Below, one piece after another: positions 51,345 to 55,523 of a DNA stretch of 55,523 bases (its first letter is position 1; every line of letters begins with the position of its first letter). The position numbers and the translations under genes are program-made. Source of the DNA: Hellea sp042093735 (lineage in GTDB: Bacteria > Pseudomonadota > Alphaproteobacteria > Caulobacterales > Maricaulaceae). Location of the stretch: positions 1 through 55,523 of the forward strand of contig JBELEM010000012.1 in NCBI GenBank assembly GCA_042093735.1, given 5' to 3'. The notes under the pieces were generated by a model. The model was not told where the DNA came from. It saw only the letters and a program-made list of their open reading frames with translations, and searched no databases.

Positions 51345-52193
51345 ATGAATAAACTTTTAACTTATCTTATAATCTTTTCAGGGCTTTTACTCATCCCAAT
51401 TATGGAAGTTATGGCCCAAGAGAATCCAGATGTAGTTGTCGTGACTACGGAGGGCTCTGGAAACACCAGGCAAGCTGCTATCAATGATGCGCTTGCCTTA
51501 GCTGTTTCTCAAGTAAATGGCATTACCATATCAGCCAATGAAAATTCAAATGTAACCTCGGCCGACGTATCTACTTCATCGAGCTATGAGTCTGCAAATG
51601 TGATGGCTGGGCGCGTTGATACCCAAGGAAAAGTAAAAGCTAAAAAAAGACAATATAAGGAAGGGTCTGAGGTTCCAGAAAAAGATGTTGCGGAACTTGA
51701 AGGTAACTCAAGTCAAAGTGTTCAAGCGGCGACGGCAAGTGCAGGAGCCCAAAGGTCTAACTTCCAAGGCACAGCAAACGTCTCAAATCGCGGAATAAAC
51801 ACTTCCACAAAAGGGCAGGTCCAAAGTTTTAAGTTAATCAGTTCCAGTCAAACAGAAGCTGGCTATCAAGTGACAGTTGAGGCGTCCGTTTTTTCCGCTG
51901 CGGCTAGAGATAGACGTGTTAAGTCTGAACAAAGGGAGAGCGCCTTAGCAAGGGAAAAGTCTAGGCAAGCCTCAGATAAAAGAAGAGCGGCTGAGGCCAG
52001 AGCAAGAGCGGCGGCTGATAGGCGCGCAGCAGCTGAGGCCTTGGCTAAAGCTGAAGAAGAAAAAAGGCTGGCAGAAGAGGCTCGGCAAAAAAGAATTGCT
52101 GAAGCTAAGATTGAGGCGCAAAAAAAGAAAGATGCCCTCAGAGAGGAAATCAAAAATAGAAAAAGAGAACAGGCAATGGATGACGACTGGTAG
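51345..52193 (+). CDS. Exported LPP20/FlgT-N-like protein with TolA-like coiled coil, cassette gene 4
   Basis: A 282-residue exported protein, signal peptide MNKLLTYLIIFSGLLLIPIM with cut near VMA-Q. Residues 30-185 have the pattern VVVVTTEGSGNTRQAAINDALALAVSQVNG (in parts) and a closing GQVQSFKLISSSQTEAGYQV, TVEASV, as in FlgT-N/LPP20 domains: an Ala-rich helix then a final beta pair. From about 190 to the end it is a highly charged Ala/Glu/Arg/Lys coiled coil like TolA, ending EQAMDDDW. The coiled coil may cross the periplasm or bind a partner. It is the last gene, convergent with a photolyase-like gene 11 nt away. Confidence 0.7.
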   Translation: MNKLLTYLIIFSGLLLIPIMEVMAQENPDVVVVTTEGSGNTRQAAINDALALAVSQVNGITISANENSNVTSADVSTSSSYESANVMAGRVDTQGKVKAKKRQYKEGSEVPEKDVAELEGNSSQSVQAATASAGAQRSNFQGTANVSNRGINTSTKGQVQSFKLISSSQTEAGYQVTVEASVFSAAARDRRVKSEQRESALAREKSRQASDKRRAAEARARAAADRRAAAEALAKAEEEKRLAEEARQKRIAEAKIEAQKKKDALREEIKNRKREQAMDDDW

Positions 52194-52204
52194 TCGATAG
52201 ACGC

Positions 52205-53413
52205 CTATAGAGATCTTATATTTAAACTCTCCAAAATTTTTGGAATTTTCTTTTTAACCTTAAAAAAGCCTTTGTTTGCAAATGGCCATATCTCTTTATC
52301 CCACTCGCGTAATATACAGGATATCTCTATTTGGTTTTCTTTCAGCAATGGCACAGCTTTTTTAATTGCATCCGCCGTTGGGCCTATTGGTGCATAGCGC
52401 ATCAATATATTATGAACACCTTGCTTGTTACAGATAGATAATAATTCAGAGGCCCAGTCTTTTTCTATTATCTTATTCTCTGGCCCAAATTTCATAAGTG
52501 AGCTTTCAAGAGCATCTTTTGTAAATTCAGAAACATTTTTATTTATAGCTTTTACAGATCTCAATGCTGTTGACTGTAGCCCAACCGCTCCTGTGATATT
52601 TAAGTTTTCTGGAAAACACTGTTCGGTTTGGCAATCCTCTTCATGGACGAGTAGCAAATACTTATCTGCTTGACGTAAGTCTGATGCTGGAAGCGTATTG
52701 TCAATAATATCACATTCTGGTTCGCTTAAAGAATCTGCTGAAACTTCTAGTTGGCCTTTTGGATAGAATCTTCCGTACGTGAAGCGTTCTATATTATCAG
52801 CCCGCGCAAGGTAAGATTTCCCTTTTGTATGAAGACCTGCGACCCATCTCCAAGAGAGGGTGTTACTAGCAGCATCACCATCAATTAGATTACAAAGAAA
52901 AAAATCTGCTCCTAGTACCCAAGGTAGCTTTAAAGTAAAAATCCAGATGCTCGCAAACCACATGCGTGCGTGGTTATGAAGGTAACCAGTCTCCTTGAGT
53001 TCATTTACCCAAAAATCAAAACATTCAATTCCTGTTTGTCCAGCAAGGGCTTGATCATAAGCTTTGTTTAAAAATTTATTTTTACTTATTAAGCCTAACT
53101 GATTATTGAGTTCAGATTTATATTTTTCCCAAACATATGGCCTATGTTCCATCCAGCCTTTAAAATATGATCTCCAAAATACTTCTTGTATATATTTTTC
53201 ACAATCCCGTAAACTATGCTTAGCTAGCACGCTTGAGACAACTTCTCTTTCTGTTATTAGGCGATGCCTCAGATAAGGAGATAATAGAGAAACTGATTTA
53301 TGGTTGTTTGGGCCATAATCATAATTACGGAACTGGCTATAATTCGAACCGGATATATTTAAAAAATAATCCAGCCGGCTTAAGCCCTCCTCTCGACTTG
53401 CTATCATGGCCAT
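52205..53413 (-). CDS. Photolyase-like FAD-binding protein with swapped domain order
   Basis: A 402-residue protein. Residues about 1-225 resemble the helical FAD-binding half of DNA photolyases: QEVFWRSYFKGWMEHRP, YLHNHARMWFASIWIFTL, and DGDAASNTLSWRWVAGL with the flavin-contact residues. In normal photolyases an alpha/beta antenna domain comes first; here it is missing, and residues about 250-390 form an alpha/beta segment at the C-terminus instead (KYLLLVHEEDC, VHNILMRYAPIGPTADAI, IEISCILREWDKEIWPFANK). The gene starts 2 nt after the stop of a full-length cryptochrome/photolyase gene. Light-driven repair, light sensing or a partner role are all possible. Confidence 0.75.
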   Translation of the reverse strand: MAMIASREEGLSRLDYFLNISGSNYSQFRNYDYGPNNHKSVSLLSPYLRHRLITEREVVSSVLAKHSLRDCEKYIQEVFWRSYFKGWMEHRPYVWEKYKSELNNQLGLISKNKFLNKAYDQALAGQTGIECFDFWVNELKETGYLHNHARMWFASIWIFTLKLPWVLGADFFLCNLIDGDAASNTLSWRWVAGLHTKGKSYLARADNIERFTYGRFYPKGQLEVSADSLSEPECDIIDNTLPASDLRQADKYLLLVHEEDCQTEQCFPENLNITGAVGLQSTALRSVKAINKNVSEFTKDALESSLMKFGPENKIIEKDWASELLSICNKQGVHNILMRYAPIGPTADAIKKAVPLLKENQIEISCILREWDKEIWPFANKGFFKVKKKIPKILESLNIRSL

Positions 53414-53415
53414 AC

Positions 53416-54936
53416 TTAGCGCCCCATCTTAGTTTTAGAGTTTTGTGATCTACGGCTGCCATGTTTGTCATAAATATTTTTTGCAATTTCACGATGCCCT
53501 TGTTTTTTACGAATTGCATATAATTGTGCTTTAGCTTTTTTTGCGGCTTCTAGATGGTCCACAATCCTCTGTGGGTATTCATGGCTGGTATTTTGCTCAT
53601 AATCCGGCCACTTCCATGGCTCTTGGATGAAAGAGTCTGGGATATCAACTAGTTCAGATAACCATTCGCGAGTGAAAGCGTTAGTAGGGTCCTGATCATA
53701 ACCTTGCTTTACTGGGTTATAAACCCGTAGAGTATTAATGCCAGTTGTTCCTGATTGCATCTGGACTTGCTGCCAGTGAATTCCAGGCTCATAGTCTGTA
53801 AATTTTTTAGCAAGAGCAGAACCTGCCGCGCGCCAGTCTAGCCATAGTTGATAACTAGAAAAAGCCATAAGCATCGCTCGCATTCGGAAGTTTATCCATC
53901 CTGTATAATTTAAAGAGCGCATACAAGCATCAACAAAGGGAAATCCAGTTTTGCCCTCACTCCAAGCCTTTAGACGAAGACCTGCTTCAGGGTTGTTGAA
54001 AGGGTCATCTCTCAGATCATTATAAAAGGGGTGAATAGCTTCCAACTGATGTCTCGGTGCATCTTCGAGTTTTTGAATAAAATGGCAATGCCAATGTAAC
54101 CTTCCATTAAATGAAGACATTGAGCCTCTCCAAGTACCTATAGGTTGGCCTTCACTAGCCATATGCCTTAATTCTCTTTGGCGCAGCCAAACCGACTGCG
54201 CAGTTTCTCTCATAGAAATCGTTCCAGATGATAAAAATGTAGACATGCGGGAGCACTTCCATTGTGCAGTTATGGGACTACTCATTCCCTTTTGATAATT
54301 TTTACCCCTTTCATCAAGGAAACTGTTCAGGGTTTTAATGGCCTCTTCATGCCCCCCCCTTTGGCGCCCGGGGCAGACATCTTTCAATCCAAGCTCCTCT
54401 TGTGTTGGAATATTGAAAGTTGGTTTTTTAAAATATGGCACAAGTGAACTTGGCGTTGGTACTGGTTCAGCGGACATAAAATGATCCCATTTTTTTGCCC
54501 AGCCATCTCTATTTATCAATCCGCGCTTAACTCCAAATTGGGCATATTCCTTCCAGTCACAATTATATTTTTTAACTAAACTCTTAATCCGTAGATCACG
54601 CTGATATGTCCAAAAATTACCTGTTTCTTGATGTGATATAATTGATCTTGCTTTGGTTTCTAAAATTAACTTCTCTAAAACCTCTTCAGCTTTACCCTTA
54701 TATATAAGTAGAGGAGCACCTAACACAGTAAGCTTATCGTTTAAGTCCTCGAGGCTGTCTTTAATAAATAGCCATTGACGCCCAGAAGTATCAGGCAACT
54801 TCCAGTAATCAGGCTCTATGATATATAGTGGAATAATTTGATCGAACTTACTACCCAGATAAAGCGGCATGTGATCGTGCACGCGCAAGTCTCGCTTAAA
54901 CCATACAATAGAGGGGGAATTTTCTTTAGTGTCCAC
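53416..54936 (-). CDS. Cryptochrome/deoxyribodipyrimidine photolyase
   Basis: A 506-residue flavoprotein for blue-light-driven DNA repair or sensing. The N-terminal antenna domain starts PSIVWFKRDLRVHDHMPLYLG. The FAD domain has GWINFRMRAMLMAFSSYQLW, DWRAAGSALAKKFTDYEPGI, and the MQSGTTGINTLRVYNPVKQG block. The frame extends to a GTG at 55002, which would overlap the upstream gene; those extra residues do not look like photolyase, so the GTG at 54936 is preferred. It forms a cluster with the swapped photolyase-like gene, a DUF2805-like gene and a BLUF gene. Confidence 0.9.
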   Translation of the reverse strand: MDTKENSPSIVWFKRDLRVHDHMPLYLGSKFDQIIPLYIIEPDYWKLPDTSGRQWLFIKDSLEDLNDKLTVLGAPLLIYKGKAEEVLEKLILETKARSIISHQETGNFWTYQRDLRIKSLVKKYNCDWKEYAQFGVKRGLINRDGWAKKWDHFMSAEPVPTPSSLVPYFKKPTFNIPTQEELGLKDVCPGRQRGGHEEAIKTLNSFLDERGKNYQKGMSSPITAQWKCSRMSTFLSSGTISMRETAQSVWLRQRELRHMASEGQPIGTWRGSMSSFNGRLHWHCHFIQKLEDAPRHQLEAIHPFYNDLRDDPFNNPEAGLRLKAWSEGKTGFPFVDACMRSLNYTGWINFRMRAMLMAFSSYQLWLDWRAAGSALAKKFTDYEPGIHWQQVQMQSGTTGINTLRVYNPVKQGYDQDPTNAFTREWLSELVDIPDSFIQEPWKWPDYEQNTSHEYPQRIVDHLEAAKKAKAQLYAIRKKQGHREIAKNIYDKHGSRRSQNSKTKMGR

Positions 54937-54964
54937 AATAAAGCATAAATCTAGGCTAAGAAAT

Positions 54965-55231
54965 TCAAAATAGTTTTGCGTCGTGCTTGCTAGCTCGGCC
55001 ACTCACGCGTTTTCTCCACATACGAAAGCTGCTTGGTTGCATATGATTTCGCATAATTTTGATAATTTCTTTTTCTGCCATACCAGATTGAGCTTTTATG
55101 TTATCAAAGCTTGTCTCATCGTCCCAGGCCATAGCCACCAGCTCGGAGTCTGTAATACAGCCATCGTCCTCCCTTCTTGCAGAGGGAACGAAGTTATCTG
55201 GGAATTTTTTATTCATATTGTGGGTACGCAT
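54965..55231 (-). CDS. DUF2805 / TIGR03643-family small protein
   Basis: An 88-residue protein. The conserved core is LVAMAWDDETSFDNIKAQSG, then EKEIIKIMRNHMQPSSFRMW and RKRVSGRASKH, which matches my recollection of the DUF2805 family (MAWEDRTPFEAI, LKPSSFKLWRKRVTGRxTKH). The basic C-terminus and helix-turn-helix-like spacing hint at nucleic-acid binding, but no function is established. It lies directly upstream of the photolyase gene on the same strand, 28 nt from the preferred start, so it likely belongs to the light-response operon. Confidence 0.78.
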   Translation of the reverse strand: MRTHNMNKKFPDNFVPSARREDDGCITDSELVAMAWDDETSFDNIKAQSGMAEKEIIKIMRNHMQPSSFRMWRKRVSGRASKHDAKLF

Positions 55232-55341
55232 TATCCTTTTAAAAAGTTCGGAAATATGTGTCTTAATAAAATAAATTCTAGTCCGCTTGACCTAATAATA
55301 TTTGTTGGATAACAATTAGTTATACATAATTTGGGGAATTT

Positions 55342-55523
55342 ATGATTGAGCTAATATACATAAGCAACACACCTAATACACTTGATCAGTCAACTATTTT
55401 AGAAATACTTAATTCATCACACACCAAAAATAAGCTTAATGGCCTTACTGGGCATTTATACTATGATGGTAATAGTTTTTTACAAATTATTGAAGGAGAA
55501 GAAAATGCTGTACGCTCCTTATA
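55342..55523 (+). CDS. BLUF-domain blue-light photoreceptor (3' end cut off by window edge)
   Basis: Only the first 60 codons lie in the window. They read as a BLUF domain, the FAD-based blue-light sensor: IELIYISNTPNTLDQSTILE, then NGLTGHLYYDGNSFLQIIEG. The key residues fall at Tyr6, Asn30 and Gln48. Their spacing (24 and 42 from the Tyr) equals that in AppA (Tyr21, Asn45, Gln63), strong support for the call. GGGG precedes the ATG. It is divergent from the DUF2805/photolyase operon, with a 110-nt gap holding a TTGACC sequence at 55287-55292. Whether an output domain follows cannot be seen. Confidence 0.88.
   Translation, partial: MIELIYISNTPNTLDQSTILEILNSSHTKNKLNGLTGHLYYDGNSFLQIIEGEENAVRSL

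Noticed and set aside
51866..52153. Minus-strand frame rich in Ala, Ser and Leu
   Set aside because: It is the antisense of the coiled-coil coding repeat of cassette gene 4; its composition follows from that repeat.
1..55523. Mobile elements, prophage or CRISPR array
   Set aside because: I saw no transposase, integrase, phage structural gene or regularly spaced repeats; gene order looks like stable chromosome throughout.

Overview
The window is about 55.5 kb of AT-rich, gene-dense bacterial chromosome. Gene content and order point to a marine-type alphaproteobacterium with a small, streamlined genome. The supporting context is the mutM / enoyl-CoA hydratase / rpsT / dnaA block, the hemW-rdgB-rph / grpE block, dnaK-dnaJ close to dnaA, an IalB-family protein and an NDUFA9-like protein. 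I cannot name the genus. No insertion sequence, prophage, integron or CRISPR array is visible. About 58 protein genes and one tRNA gene (Arg, anticodon CCT) are supported.

Layout. 1-2.6 kb: a secreted protein cut by the window edge and a zinc-metalloprotease lipoprotein. 2.7-5.2 kb: molybdate transporter modABC. 5.2-6.5 kb: a YaiI-type protein, tRNA-Arg and a membrane protein. 6.5-9.3 kb: a divergent FAD oxidoreductase / Rieske oxygenase pair, likely for N-methylated amine breakdown. 9.4-21.7 kb: housekeeping genes (dapD, a TerC-family gene, an MBL hydrolase, hisS, gshB, rsmI, an LpoA-like lipoprotein, hemW, rdgB, an exported MBL protein, rph). 22.7-29.8 kb: grpE, mutM, enoyl-CoA hydratase, rpsT, dnaA, an NDUFA9-like gene, LMW phosphatase and yebC. 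29.8-37.5 kb: small-molecule and lipid enzymes, then alkB. 37.7-40.9 kb: dnaK and dnaJ. 40.9-48.2 kb: transporters, a tRNA/rRNA methyltransferase, an IalB-like protein, and three minus-strand enzymes (enoyl-reductase-like, esterase, SMP-30/strictosidine-synthase-like). 48.3-52.2 kb: four consecutive genes for exported proteins of unknown function, two with FlgT/LPP20/CsgG-like character. 52.2-55.5 kb: a blue-light cluster with a photolyase-like protein of unusual domain order, a cryptochrome/photolyase, a DUF2805-like protein and the start of a BLUF photoreceptor gene.

The most promising undescribed items are the four-gene exported cassette; the light cluster; a perfect 19-bp hairpin at 46053-46094 that buries the ribosome binding site of the gene behind it; a possible small RNA with its own terminator between hisS and the MBL gene; and several clear palindromes in divergent promoter regions. 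Two sigma-32-type promoters (grpE, dnaK) and the absence of hrcA beside grpE suggest purely positive heat-shock control. All calls come from reading sequence and translations only; no database search was possible.
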